NCBI RefSeq assembly: GCF_007750395.1
Contig: NZ_CP036281.1
Location: forward strand, 5,479,001 to 5,543,000
Source: Polystyrenella longa
GTDB lineage: Bacteria; Planctomycetota; Planctomycetia; Planctomycetales; Planctomycetaceae
DNA: 64,000 bases
Reading direction: 5' to 3'
How positions within the stretch are numbered: position 1 is the stretch's first letter; the number at the start of each line of letters is the position of its first letter. The notes under the pieces are model-generated. The model made no database searches. It was not told the origin of the DNA and saw only the letters and a list, made by a program, of their open reading frames with translations. This document shows positions 47,678-56,028 of this stretch, piece after piece. Position numbers and translations under genes: made by a program.

Positions 47678-49102
47678 TCAGTGCGATGAATTCATCTCAC
47701 CATGCACAATGAGTTTCGTCGGTTTTCCACCGACAGTGAAATCAGATATCGGTTCGAGTGTCTTTAGTGAAAACAGGGTGATACTTCCGTTTCCCGGATT
47801 CGACCAAAGCGCATAGCGACCGGAGTTGTCGAACGCGATGTCATGGTGACCATAATGCCCATCGACGGCACTTGGTCCGACCTTAATACTCGACAATACG
47901 GTGGCATCGGAATAGTCGAAGTCCTGGTTTGGATCCAATTCGACTATCGTCATAAATTCATCCGCTTGTTCTTCACCTTTATTGTCATGAAAAATAAATG
48001 CGAGACGTTGACCAGAGACTGAGTTAACCACTTGAGGAGTCGTTGGTGTGGTGTTGACGTCCATCGGTATGTCGATCTTGGTCAAACTCGGATTGTCACT
48101 AGTGGCGTTGATAATTCCTAACAAAGTACTCCTTCCTGAACCACTCACAAAGAGAACACGGTCACGGTTGACAGTAAACGCTCCTGTTCGCATAGGCTTC
48201 TTCGTCTCCTGATCAGTTCCTATCTCGATAGAGTTAATTTTTATTTCTTCAATCAACTTCGGTTGTTCGGGGTTTGGATCTACAGAAACCCAGGAGATTC
48301 CCTCTGATGGAGCGAAGAAGACTTTGTTCTCTACCACCGTCGCGCCATGGATTGCCCCGCTGCTTAAGTTGAACGAGTAGCTGACATCTTTTGTCCCTGA
48401 GTCCGAGACCGGTACCACATCGACACGGCCTTTGTTTGGGCCGCCACCATCGATCCAGGTGGAATAGCCAACGGAGTTATTGGCAACAGCAAGAGTGATG
48501 TGATTGCCTCCTCCTGCATGGAACGCAGATATGTTCTTAGTGGGTTCGCTTTCAATCCAGAGAGCCGGATCAATGCGAGTAAATCCATTATTCCGATCAT
48601 TGGCCAAATAGAAGCGGGCATCGTATTGGTACAAGTGGGCAGGATTTCCTTGCTGGTCATCGACTTGAGAATGCAGCAACTGTGGTTCTGACTCATAACT
48701 CCAGTGCGAATGATCGCCGTGAGCTTCCTCTTCCACTCCGGTTTCCAGGAATATCCATCCACTCTGAAATCCTCCATCTTGATCGTCACGAACTCCTGTT
48801 ATTACCTTGTCACCAATACGCTCCATCTGTACCAGTTTTTGCCGAGTGTTATCAAGTTCAGGAAGCCCTTTAACAGGGGCCGGTTCGGAGAGTAAAAAAG
48901 ACGAGCTTTCTCGCAAGTCGGCCCATTTCAGTTGAGACGAATCATGATCCTGAAAGAATAGGCGACAGACGACCTGAGAAGTCTCTTCCTGTTCGGCCTG
49001 AACGAGTTGATATTCCTGATAGGACTCTGCTTCAGTGCAACCTGCGAGCAGTGATAGAGTGACAGAGACCGAGAGTGATAACGTAATAAGATTATATCTC
49101 AT
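47678..49102 (-). CDS. AztD-like beta-propeller lipoprotein, putative zinc chaperone
   Basis: 474 residues. Lipobox LSLLAGC at the N-terminus indicates a lipid-anchored periplasmic protein. The rest reads as repeated beta-propeller blades. Residues ~120-160 carry LETGVEEEAHGDHSHW (H128, D130, H131, H133), then EPQLL and GNPAHLYQYDARFYLAND. This matches the arrangement in AztD, the periplasmic zinc metallochaperone of AztABCD transporters, where a D/H-rich loop beside a propeller binds zinc. A second His cluster, GHYGHHDIAFD, lies near 427. The assignment is by motif order and is tentative. It is the last gene of the metal locus; 62 nt separate it from the small lipoprotein upstream. Zinc is the favoured metal. 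Confidence 0.6.
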   Translation of the reverse strand: MRYNLITLSLSVSVTLSLLAGCTEAESYQEYQLVQAEQEETSQVVCRLFFQDHDSSQLKWADLRESSSFLLSEPAPVKGLPELDNTRQKLVQMERIGDKVITGVRDDQDGGFQSGWIFLETGVEEEAHGDHSHWSYESEPQLLHSQVDDQQGNPAHLYQYDARFYLANDRNNGFTRIDPALWIESEPTKNISAFHAGGGNHITLAVANNSVGYSTWIDGGGPNKGRVDVVPVSDSGTKDVSYSFNLSSGAIHGATVVENKVFFAPSEGISWVSVDPNPEQPKLIEEIKINSIEIGTDQETKKPMRTGAFTVNRDRVLFVSGSGRSTLLGIINATSDNPSLTKIDIPMDVNTTPTTPQVVNSVSGQRLAFIFHDNKGEEQADEFMTIVELDPNQDFDYSDATVLSSIKVGPSAVDGHYGHHDIAFDNSGRYALWSNPGNGSITLFSLKTLEPISDFTVGGKPTKLIVHGEMNSSH

Positions 49103-49164
49103 GGGTGTTTTTACCTGAGTTCAATGTTTGAAGAATTTGTACAAGAATGAAATGGCTTCGTCGT

Positions 49165-49557
49165 TCAGCCAGACGTGTCTTCCCAACCGGTTCCTTCATC
49201 GGAAGTGTTGAAACCACCTTCGTTGAATTCGACATACAACCATTCCATTTCCCCGATCCCGATAGTAAGCCAGTAGAAACGAATTCTTCCGTCTGACGTA
49301 GAATAGAGAACTGGATTTCCTGTCATTCGTGGATTGTCTGTAAGGGACGGACGATGATTTACGATCGTTGCTAGCTCAACTTCCATCACGGGAAGAATCT
49401 CCTTTTCTTTTGTCCAAGTCGAATCGCCTTCAACAAACGTCAACGGAGGTTGATTTACGGGGGTCAGTTTTTCCATCGATTGTTCCGAACAACCACATAT
49501 CATGAACAGGCATGCGATGAGAAGTGTGGATAACGAACTTACTTGTGTTGAATTCAT
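49165..49557 (-). CDS. Small lipoprotein of the metal locus
   Basis: 130 residues with a lipobox (LFMICGC) and a predicted lipid anchor. No known domain; the C-terminal half is beta-rich (YSTSDGRIRFYWLTIGIGEMEWLYVEF). The start codon overlaps the stop of the PQQ-like gene as ATGA (49554-49557), so the two are translationally coupled and probably act together in the periplasm. Function unknown. Confidence 0.8.
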   Translation of the reverse strand: MNSTQVSSLSTLLIACLFMICGCSEQSMEKLTPVNQPPLTFVEGDSTWTKEKEILPVMEVELATIVNHRPSLTDNPRMTGNPVLYSTSDGRIRFYWLTIGIGEMEWLYVEFNEGGFNTSDEGTGWEDTSG

Positions 49558-51128
49558 GGGGTTTCGTCTCCGCTAATACAGAACAACCTCGTCCCTGTTC
49601 GAACTACAAACCGACCATTGGCTGCAGATACACCATACACAATCGGATCCCGACTCGAACTGCGTGAGTTCTCGCGTCGCTTACGAAATGCGACTTCGAT
49701 TTGCCCTAGCTCATCCTGGTCAAGAACACCATCCGCATTCAGGTCCGTCTTTTCGAAGGAAGACTGCATGGACACTGGAAGTTCTTCTCGACTCAATTGC
49801 CCATCGTCATTGGTGTCGCCACCAAGCAGGCGTTTTAAGAATCGACTTGGTCCGCTATCTGCAGGGGACTGGTCTGCAGAAGACTGCTCCGAAGCCGCCT
49901 CTTGGTATTCTTCGGGCACAGGAGGCTCTTCAGGATTCCATAGTTGGCTGACATTTTCTGACTGGTACTTTGGACCACCCCGAATAATAACGGTCTGGCC
50001 ATCTTTGCCGAAAAAGAAGAGGCGATCGTCAACGACGACAGGAGTTGTCCAGCAACTGGTGCCGATTCGTTTCACATAATGCTCTTCCCCTGTTTCCCAG
50101 TCGAGACAATAAAGAATTCCACCATCATTCAGGAAATAGGCACAGCCTTCACAGTAGACTGGACTGGCATAATGACAGACCGCTTTTCGGGCTCTCCATA
50201 TAATATCTGGAACTGAACTGGAACTGTCTGGAATCTCAAAACATAAATTCGACTTCGCAGCCGCGGACGCGGAGCCAAATTCTGACGCACGTGCACCAAT
50301 CAGAATGCGATTGTCGTGGACGAGCGGCGAAGGGACGCTGTTTCCCGCGATGCCCTCCAGTGACCAGAGTAGTTTTCCAGTCTCAGCGGCAAATCCAGAA
50401 ACGGTTTCGTTTGAGCTGACGACTAATTGTTCCCCCTGTTTCGTTTCTGCAACCACTGGAGATGTCCAGGACGAACCTGAAGGACGCGCCGCTTTCCACA
50501 TATTCTCCCCGGTTTGCTTATCGATGGCTAATAAATAAGATTCTCCTCCGTGCTCAACATTGAGAAAGAGTGAATCTGCATTATGCGCAGGTGACGACCC
50601 CAATCCATGACGGGAATCGAAAGCTCCATACTCCTGGGTTAATGAACGCGACCACAATTTGTTACCCGAATGATCAACTCCCATCACATCACCGTTTTCG
50701 AAGAATGCGTAGACTCCCCGATCGTCGACTATTGGAGTTGGAGCCGCACGACTCATCATATAGGTCGATGGCCCCGTCGAAGTCGCGTCATGGGAATATT
50801 TCCAGACCTCATCACCGTCGACGAGGCGGTAGCAGATAATTAAACAGGTTTCCTTCTGATTTCCTATAACTGCCGTTACGAAAATATGATCATCCTTTAT
50901 GACAGGACATGATTGTCCGTATCCTGGGGTTTCCCGCTGCCATGCAACTCCCGAATCGGGAGACCAGCTCGTCGGATAATTACCTTCTGCCGTCGAGTTG
51001 CCTCCGTTTCGAAAGGAATTCCAGTCGGCAGCGTGTACGTTTAGAGAGGAAGACATCACTACAAAATAAGAGATTGAAAATGAGATGGCGAATACGCGTA
51101 CACAGACTCTGGAATGAATATTTGTCAC
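49554..51128 (-). CDS. Exported PQQ-like beta-propeller protein with EF-hand pair
   Basis: 524 residues. A signal peptide ends LNVHAADW. Six to eight PQQ/PQQ-like blades follow (DWNSFRNGG, WQRETPGYGQSCPVI, DGDEVWKYSHD, GNKLWSRSL, TGENMWKAARPSGSSW, TGKLLWSLEGIAGN, ILYCLDWETGEEHYV). Near residues 425-480 two EF-hand loops are inserted (DTNDDGQLSREE and DLNADGVLDQDE), likely calcium-binding. Planctomycetes carry many such proteins as periplasmic scaffolds or PQQ-independent propellers; no dehydrogenase residues are evident. Here it is embedded in the metal locus, 54 nt after a DUF1559 gene. Confidence 0.87.
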   Translation of the reverse strand: MTNIHSRVCVRVFAISFSISYFVVMSSSLNVHAADWNSFRNGGNSTAEGNYPTSWSPDSGVAWQRETPGYGQSCPVIKDDHIFVTAVIGNQKETCLIICYRLVDGDEVWKYSHDATSTGPSTYMMSRAAPTPIVDDRGVYAFFENGDVMGVDHSGNKLWSRSLTQEYGAFDSRHGLGSSPAHNADSLFLNVEHGGESYLLAIDKQTGENMWKAARPSGSSWTSPVVAETKQGEQLVVSSNETVSGFAAETGKLLWSLEGIAGNSVPSPLVHDNRILIGARASEFGSASAAAKSNLCFEIPDSSSSVPDIIWRARKAVCHYASPVYCEGCAYFLNDGGILYCLDWETGEEHYVKRIGTSCWTTPVVVDDRLFFFGKDGQTVIIRGGPKYQSENVSQLWNPEEPPVPEEYQEAASEQSSADQSPADSGPSRFLKRLLGGDTNDDGQLSREELPVSMQSSFEKTDLNADGVLDQDELGQIEVAFRKRRENSRSSSRDPIVYGVSAANGRFVVRTGTRLFCISGDETP

Positions 51129-51182
51129 AGGGATTCTCCTGATAGGACTTCGATTTAATTTAAAAGAATAATGAGTGTTGCT

Positions 51183-52157
51183 CTACTCGATTCCTCCAAC
51201 GTATTCGCCATCGTTTCGATTAAATAGTTTGCGAAGGAGGTCGTTGTTAACCCCATCTCCAATGAAATGGACGCTCCCGTCGCAGAACAATGTGTTCACA
51301 CCACCGGTATGACTGGAACGTGGTCCGGAGATAATTTCACCATGATGCGCAACATCAGGTTCATTCGAGTTCGGTGAGTAGTATGCATTCACAAGAATGT
51401 TGTAACCCGTCGCGCGAATCCAACCGCCAGCGCGTCGTCCCTCGTAGCGGGTGGCTGGAAGTACTACGAGATCAGAGGCATTTGTCGAGCAGGGACTACC
51501 ACCGCTGACCCGTTTCATCTCACGCTGTGAGTCGGTCAGGACAGACGTATCGTCTCCCCGGCGTCCGAATAGACCTTCAGCAACGAACACGGTTTGGGTT
51601 GTTCCATCCCGAAGATCTTTAAAGCTGAGGTCACATCCACGCCAGAATAGGCCGTTGTTCTCTGAGGAGCAGTACTCAAGGGTATCTCCACTACCACCGT
51701 TGAGGAGATAGTTCGTTCCAGCAAAGATATCGCCATTGTCATCGACATCAATCGGATTCCCACTATCGCTGGGGCACTTTAGTACTGCCAGTTCCGTAGA
51801 GGCAGCCTCGCGCATACTGGGATTCAGAATAGGGGCCCATGGCAATCCACCGAAAAGAGGTTCGTCAAAGTCGATAATGTCATGCAGATTTTTGGCTTCA
51901 AAATAAGGGAGCAGTAACGCTTGTGGCGAGTATCCGTAAAGCGAGTCGGATGCCATTGTGGGAAAGGTGCGATGCACGTCGTGATAGGAATGCAATGCTA
52001 TTCCTAATTGCTTCAGATTGTTGCGACACTGTGTTCGTCGACCAGCTTCCCGGGCCTGTTGTACAGCTGGAAGTAGAAGAGAAATTAATACCGTAATAAT
52101 GGCAATCACGACTAGTAATTCGATGAGAGTGAATCCGGTACGTTTTTGATGTTTCAT
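51183..52157 (-). CDS. DUF1559 pseudopilin-like secreted protein of the metal locus
   Basis: 324 residues, canonical form: MKHQKRTGFTLIELLVVIA pilin-type N-terminus with Glu5, AREAGRRTQCRNNLKQLG, YSPQALLLPYFE, and the C-terminal NTLFCDGSVHFIGD box. Processed by prepilin peptidase by analogy. Its placing among lipoproteins and propellers of the metal cluster is notable, because DUF1559 genes are usually not given a substrate. A 169-nt gap upstream may carry its own promoter. Confidence 0.92.
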   Translation of the reverse strand: MKHQKRTGFTLIELLVVIAIITVLISLLLPAVQQAREAGRRTQCRNNLKQLGIALHSYHDVHRTFPTMASDSLYGYSPQALLLPYFEAKNLHDIIDFDEPLFGGLPWAPILNPSMREAASTELAVLKCPSDSGNPIDVDDNGDIFAGTNYLLNGGSGDTLEYCSSENNGLFWRGCDLSFKDLRDGTTQTVFVAEGLFGRRGDDTSVLTDSQREMKRVSGGSPCSTNASDLVVLPATRYEGRRAGGWIRATGYNILVNAYYSPNSNEPDVAHHGEIISGPRSSHTGGVNTLFCDGSVHFIGDGVNNDLLRKLFNRNDGEYVGGIE

Positions 52158-52218
52158 TGTTTACTCCTGGTCAGCGACCTGGGTTGACTGTCAGAGACCC
52201 TCAACACACGAAATCTGA

Positions 52219-52234
52219 ATGCATTGGTCTGCAT
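52219..52234. promoter_or_regulatory. Candidate operator: ATGCA-N6-TGCAT palindrome
   Basis: A perfect 5-bp inverted repeat in the only sizeable gap (168 nt) inside the metal locus, upstream of the DUF1559 gene. Its half site ATGCA also occurs in the palindromes upstream of the first gene of the cluster (60497-60521). No promoter elements are clear beside it. Confidence 0.25.
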
Positions 52235-52325
52235 CAATACTGGCGCGAGGGATCAGCGGGGCATGAAATTCGAGACGGATCTTTCACGCAAAAATGAGAA
52301 AGAGACGCTAAAAGTCAAACGCGGC

Positions 52326-52730
52326 TCAGACAGCCGGTGGGCCGCGTGGTAAGAAGAGAGTCACTGTTCGCGAAGAAGGAGTCGTTAACTCAGCAACGTG
52401 AACAGGCGCAATCAGTTCAGGAAGGAGGGAAAGCGTGAAGAGCGACACCACCTTTGTGGCCAGGCTAAAGTGATGGCATAAGGAACAATGCTCAGGATCG
52501 TGTGGTTCCTTTTCTGATTGGTTGCGATCCGAGTGCTCTTCCGGCTGATTGTGAGAATGCGAATGACAATGCCTGCACTTACTCAAACAGTATTGTCGAG
52601 AAGAATATTCGACTGATGAATTTTGATCGACGCAATTCGCCACGCCGATATCACTCAGCGCGTGCATCCCCACGTTTCCAAGCAGAAACGGAGTCAGCAG
52701 ACCAAGGGAGAGAATCAGGCGATAGAACAT
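52326..52730 (-). CDS. His/Cys-rich small membrane protein, DUF2946-like (second copy)
   Basis: 134 residues. An N-terminal signal or anchor (LILSLGLLTPFLLGNVGMHAL) is followed by a metal-binding-type stretch: CRHCHSHSHNQPEEHSDR and then DPEHCSLCHHF. A hydrophobic segment (VSLFTLSLLPELIAPVHV) comes next, and the C-terminus ends LPRGPPAV. The layout (leader, His tract, HCxxC, hydrophobic segment, RGPP end) matches the 143-residue protein at 60037. Proteins of this kind (DUF2946 type) accompany metal uptake or efflux genes. It starts 50 nt after the permease stop and probably buffers or delivers metal in the periplasm. Confidence 0.7.
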   Translation of the reverse strand: MFYRLILSLGLLTPFLLGNVGMHALSDIGVANCVDQNSSVEYSSRQYCLSKCRHCHSHSHNQPEEHSDRNQSEKEPHDPEHCSLCHHFSLATKVVSLFTLSLLPELIAPVHVAELTTPSSRTVTLFLPRGPPAV

Positions 52731-52780
52731 TGTGGTGACGTTGGATTCGAGAGTAGATGTTGGAGAATTGGATATCTGAC

Positions 52781-54343
52781 TTAGTATGACGTTAAGAGGA
52801 GTGGATCTTCGTACGATTGTTTCATGCGTGAGTAAGCATTGTTGACTTTGATTCGGTAAGTCTCGATTTCGTCTTTTTCTTCGTCTTCAACAGCATGTTC
52901 CAGCATCTCCAGGTGCTCACGAAGGAGTCGAGATTTCATCGCTCGGTAGTCACTCAGTTCCCATTCTCGTAAATAGGTACTGACTTCGAGCTTTCGACTC
53001 CAGTCGTCGAGGAGTTCGATCCAGTAACTGGCGTGTTGTGCATCCCCTGTCATGGCTGCAGTGAGAACTTCTGCTCGGGCAATCTGCATCTCCTCAAAGA
53101 TTTCGTCTTTGGGAGGATAGTAGACAAAACAACCTACGATTGAGAATAAGATCAACATGCCGATGGCAACCATTCCAAGCACAGGGGCAGAGACTTGCCG
53201 ATCGAGTTTCGAGCCTTGCTCTCGCTCAGACTTCACCCGCAACCAGACCTCCACGTCATGTGTTTGTTCAACCTTTCTCAGCGCCAGTCCGCACGTCATG
53301 AGGACTCCGAGCATAGAGAGGGCGTACCACTCGTAAGGTAGAATGTCATGTCCCCATTTGGTTTTGATTGCCTGAATTGGATTAGAAGGAGCTAGATGAA
53401 ATGGCTGAGCGTAAATATCGAAAGCGTGACTGTGATTGGCTGGGTCTATGTCTGCCGGGAAAAGAGGCCTCTCCACTCCGTAAGCGATCCCCAGAACGAT
53501 TACTAATAGCAATGCGAACCACACTAATGTTTTCTGGAGACTGAAATTCCTGATCATCCAGTAAACTAAGCCTAGATTTAATCCCGCCCCCAGTGTGAGC
53601 AGGACGAAAGCGGCCCCCACCGAGTTGGCATGGGCAAACATCATCCCGAGTTGCGACATCGCCAGCATCGGTGTCGCATATACAGGTACAGCCAACGCTG
53701 ACATTAGTAGCGGAGCATAAGGATTGTCGAAATTCATGGACTTCTGCAAGCTGTTATGCGGCAGGAAGGCCCCTAACAATGCGACTCCCACCAAGCCTAT
53801 AGCAATGTACTTTAGCGAAGGCCCCACCGACTCACGGGCCGCAGAGATTCCAATTGAAAGAATCCGTTTGACACCTGGCTCAAGCATTTCTTCGGGCTCT
53901 GGTTTCTCTTTTGTCTCACTAAAGAAACGATCATACAACCCGCCTGTTATGGTCAGCAATACAAGTGAGCAAAAGGTAAAAGCAATGATGACGACTGGCT
54001 CAGACAACGTCAGACCGTACAGGAGGGAAAGTGGATTAAAAAGTGGAGCAGCCATAGCAAAGGCTAGAATAGTCCCCCCGGCAAGTCCTGCTCGTTTCAT
54101 TTGAGAAGCAATCGGAATGACGCCTAAAGAACATACAGGAAGCAACATGCCAATTCCCCAGGCTTGTATCAGAGATCGACGACTGTTCCCACCAAATAAA
54201 GCTCGGGTATGTGCAGCACCGAGCATTCGTTGAAGAATTGCCGCTACGAACAAACCAGTCAGGATGAAGGGAGCAGCCTGTGCCAGGCACTGAACGAACC
54301 GAACAATAAATCCGGAAATAATCATCAACAACATAACGAGCAT
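52781..54343 (-). CDS. UPF0718-type (ArsP/DUF318-like) permease with extra helical tail
   Basis: 520 residues. Two halves of a permease are recognisable: FVQCLAQAAPFILTGLFVAA...GMLLPVCSLGVIPIASQMKRAG...AMAAPLFNPLSLLYGLTLSEP, and later GLVGVALLGAFLPH...ALAVPVYATPMLAMSQLG...GAAFVLLTLGAGLNLGL. The cysteine near GMLLPVCSLGVIP matches the Cys essential in ArsP-type permeases. After further helices a ~110-residue charged helical tail (ARAEVLTAAMTGDAQHASYWIELLDDW) is attached, which is not usual for the family. Neighbours suggest transport of a metal or metal complex rather than organoarsenicals. It follows the HGHSHG lipoprotein by 40 nt. Confidence 0.8.
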   Translation of the reverse strand: MLVMLLMIISGFIVRFVQCLAQAAPFILTGLFVAAILQRMLGAAHTRALFGGNSRRSLIQAWGIGMLLPVCSLGVIPIASQMKRAGLAGGTILAFAMAAPLFNPLSLLYGLTLSEPVVIIAFTFCSLVLLTITGGLYDRFFSETKEKPEPEEMLEPGVKRILSIGISAARESVGPSLKYIAIGLVGVALLGAFLPHNSLQKSMNFDNPYAPLLMSALAVPVYATPMLAMSQLGMMFAHANSVGAAFVLLTLGAGLNLGLVYWMIRNFSLQKTLVWFALLLVIVLGIAYGVERPLFPADIDPANHSHAFDIYAQPFHLAPSNPIQAIKTKWGHDILPYEWYALSMLGVLMTCGLALRKVEQTHDVEVWLRVKSEREQGSKLDRQVSAPVLGMVAIGMLILFSIVGCFVYYPPKDEIFEEMQIARAEVLTAAMTGDAQHASYWIELLDDWSRKLEVSTYLREWELSDYRAMKSRLLREHLEMLEHAVEDEEKDEIETYRIKVNNAYSRMKQSYEDPLLLTSY

Positions 54344-54383
54344 CCAAATAGAAAGAGTGAAACAACAATAAGAATGAGTCTGT

Positions 54384-54932
54384 TTACCTGGAACTAGGTT
54401 TTTCAGGCTTCGTTGATAAAGGAACAGATACTGCCGGACGATCGACGGCGAATGGGACCAGCAATACCTGCTTGTTCAATTGTGATTCCAGATCGGAGAG
54501 ATCTTCGACAGTGAGTGAACCCTGCTTTATCTTCAAATCCACGTTGTCACAGCTCTTCAGCATTTCTCGGCTGACGGCCTGTACCTGATTCCATTCCCCT
54601 TCTGCCATATCGGTATCCCCCGCGAGTTCGGGCAGCCAATGGATGAATTCTCTCAGTGTGATAATTTCGTCCTCAACATGATCAAGATGGCCTCCAGTCA
54701 GGTCTACATGAATGTGTTCTAGTCGTTTTTTGATTTCTGCAACGGCCTTCGCGAAAGTTTCGGGTTTGTACGATGGACCATGAGAATGTCCGTGATCATC
54801 ATCTTCTTTCTTCAGATCGGTCGGTAGCGAACTCGGCTTTGTTTCCGAAGGCTGACAACCGGTTAGCCCGAGTATTATTAGAACCTGAGCGCTGACGATT
54901 AATACAACGGATGATTGTGCATAAGCTCTCAT
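54384..54932 (-). CDS. Lipoprotein with HGHSHG metal-binding-type motif
   Basis: 182 residues. Lipobox LGLTGC indicates a lipid-anchored periplasmic protein. A short linker carries EDDDHGHSHGPSY, typical of zinc-binding His tracts. The remainder is helical (FAKAVAEIKKRLEHIHVDL, GGHLDHVEDEIITLREFIHWLPELAGDTDM), with more His residues spaced along it, and resembles the helical tail of the permease encoded just downstream. It probably acts as a periplasmic metal-binding partner of that permease. No named family is recognised. Confidence 0.75.
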   Translation of the reverse strand: MRAYAQSSVVLIVSAQVLIILGLTGCQPSETKPSSLPTDLKKEDDDHGHSHGPSYKPETFAKAVAEIKKRLEHIHVDLTGGHLDHVEDEIITLREFIHWLPELAGDTDMAEGEWNQVQAVSREMLKSCDNVDLKIKQGSLTVEDLSDLESQLNKQVLLVPFAVDRPAVSVPLSTKPEKPSSR

Positions 54933-54980
54933 AAAGTGGTACCTGACTTCTAAACGACATTGGTATTCAAGAGTGGTAGA

Positions 54981-55964
54981 TTATTTATGGTCAAACTCGG
55001 GAAGGGGGACGGTCCGTAATAGCTCTTCCAGCAGCGTCTCTCCTTCGTCGTATTCAAACCCAAGACGAACTGACAACACTGGCAACGCGGTCTCTTGCAG
55101 ATCCTCAGGAATGACGTAGGACCGCCGGGCAAGATATGCCGTCGCCTGAGCCGTCCGTTGCCAGATCAGTAAACCACGAGGTGAAATCCCGAGATTCAAT
55201 CCAGGATGCTCCCGAGTCGCTTTAGCAAATCGGACCATGTAGTCAAGCAACAGACTCTTCATCTCAATCTTCTCGACCTGATTCTGAATCACAGCAAGCG
55301 TTTTGAGATCCAGGGGGGAGTCCCGGCGAGAAGTGGAATCTTCTCCTTCGCCTTTAGCGATAGCCGCGTTTAACATCGCAACTTCATCGATTTGACCTGG
55401 ATATCCAATCGATAGCTTCATAGAAAAGCGATCACACTGAGCCTCTGGCAATGGAAAGGTTCCGTGTTGTTCCGAAGGGTTCTGAGTCGCAATAACGAAG
55501 AAATGGGGAGGCAGTTTATGGCAATGGGTATCAATCGTCACCTGCCGTTCAGCCATCGCCTCAAGCAGAGCACTCTGGGTTCGCGGAGTCGCGCGGTTGA
55601 TCTCGTCCGCAAGACAGATATCCGAGAACACTGGGCCTTTTCGGAACTCAAACGAATGATCCTTCTGATTAAAGATATTAAAGCCGGTAATATCGCTGGG
55701 CAATAAATCCGGGGTGCATTGCACTCGAGCAAAATGCCCAGAGATCGCGGCCGCCAGGGCTTTCGCCAACGTTGTTTTACCGAGTCCCGGTTTATCTTCG
55801 ATTAGCAGATGGCCTCGACTGAGAAGACATACCAGAACCATTCGCACTACCGACGTTTTTCCTTTTAACGCTTTATTCAGTGTTTCTTCCAGTTGCGATA
55901 TTAATTCGAGTTGTTCGTCAACGGCGATTAAAGGTCCGTTCGTTGTTGGAGACGTGATAGTCAT
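54981..55964 (-). CDS. MoxR-family AAA+ ATPase
   Basis: 327 residues. Walker A is seen as GHLLIEDKPGLGKTTLAKALA, Walker B as DICLADEINRATPRTQSALLEAM, and sensor 1 as FFVIATQNPSEQHGTFPLPEAQCDRF, followed by the C-terminal lid (ISPRGLLIWQRTAQA). MoxR ATPases remodel client complexes, often inserting metal cofactors, and occur with DUF58 and transglutaminase-like proteins. Here those two genes lie directly upstream, in the order DUF58, transglutaminase-like, MoxR, all minus strand; the gap to the transglutaminase-like gene is 64 nt. Confidence 0.93.
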   Translation of the reverse strand: MTITSPTTNGPLIAVDEQLELISQLEETLNKALKGKTSVVRMVLVCLLSRGHLLIEDKPGLGKTTLAKALAAAISGHFARVQCTPDLLPSDITGFNIFNQKDHSFEFRKGPVFSDICLADEINRATPRTQSALLEAMAERQVTIDTHCHKLPPHFFVIATQNPSEQHGTFPLPEAQCDRFSMKLSIGYPGQIDEVAMLNAAIAKGEGEDSTSRRDSPLDLKTLAVIQNQVEKIEMKSLLLDYMVRFAKATREHPGLNLGISPRGLLIWQRTAQATAYLARRSYVIPEDLQETALPVLSVRLGFEYDEGETLLEELLRTVPLPEFDHK

Positions 55965-56028
55965 CGATATTTACTTCCAATCGGTCTTTGAGCGAATTGT
56001 TTATTTCATTGCTTGAGGCTAGACATCT

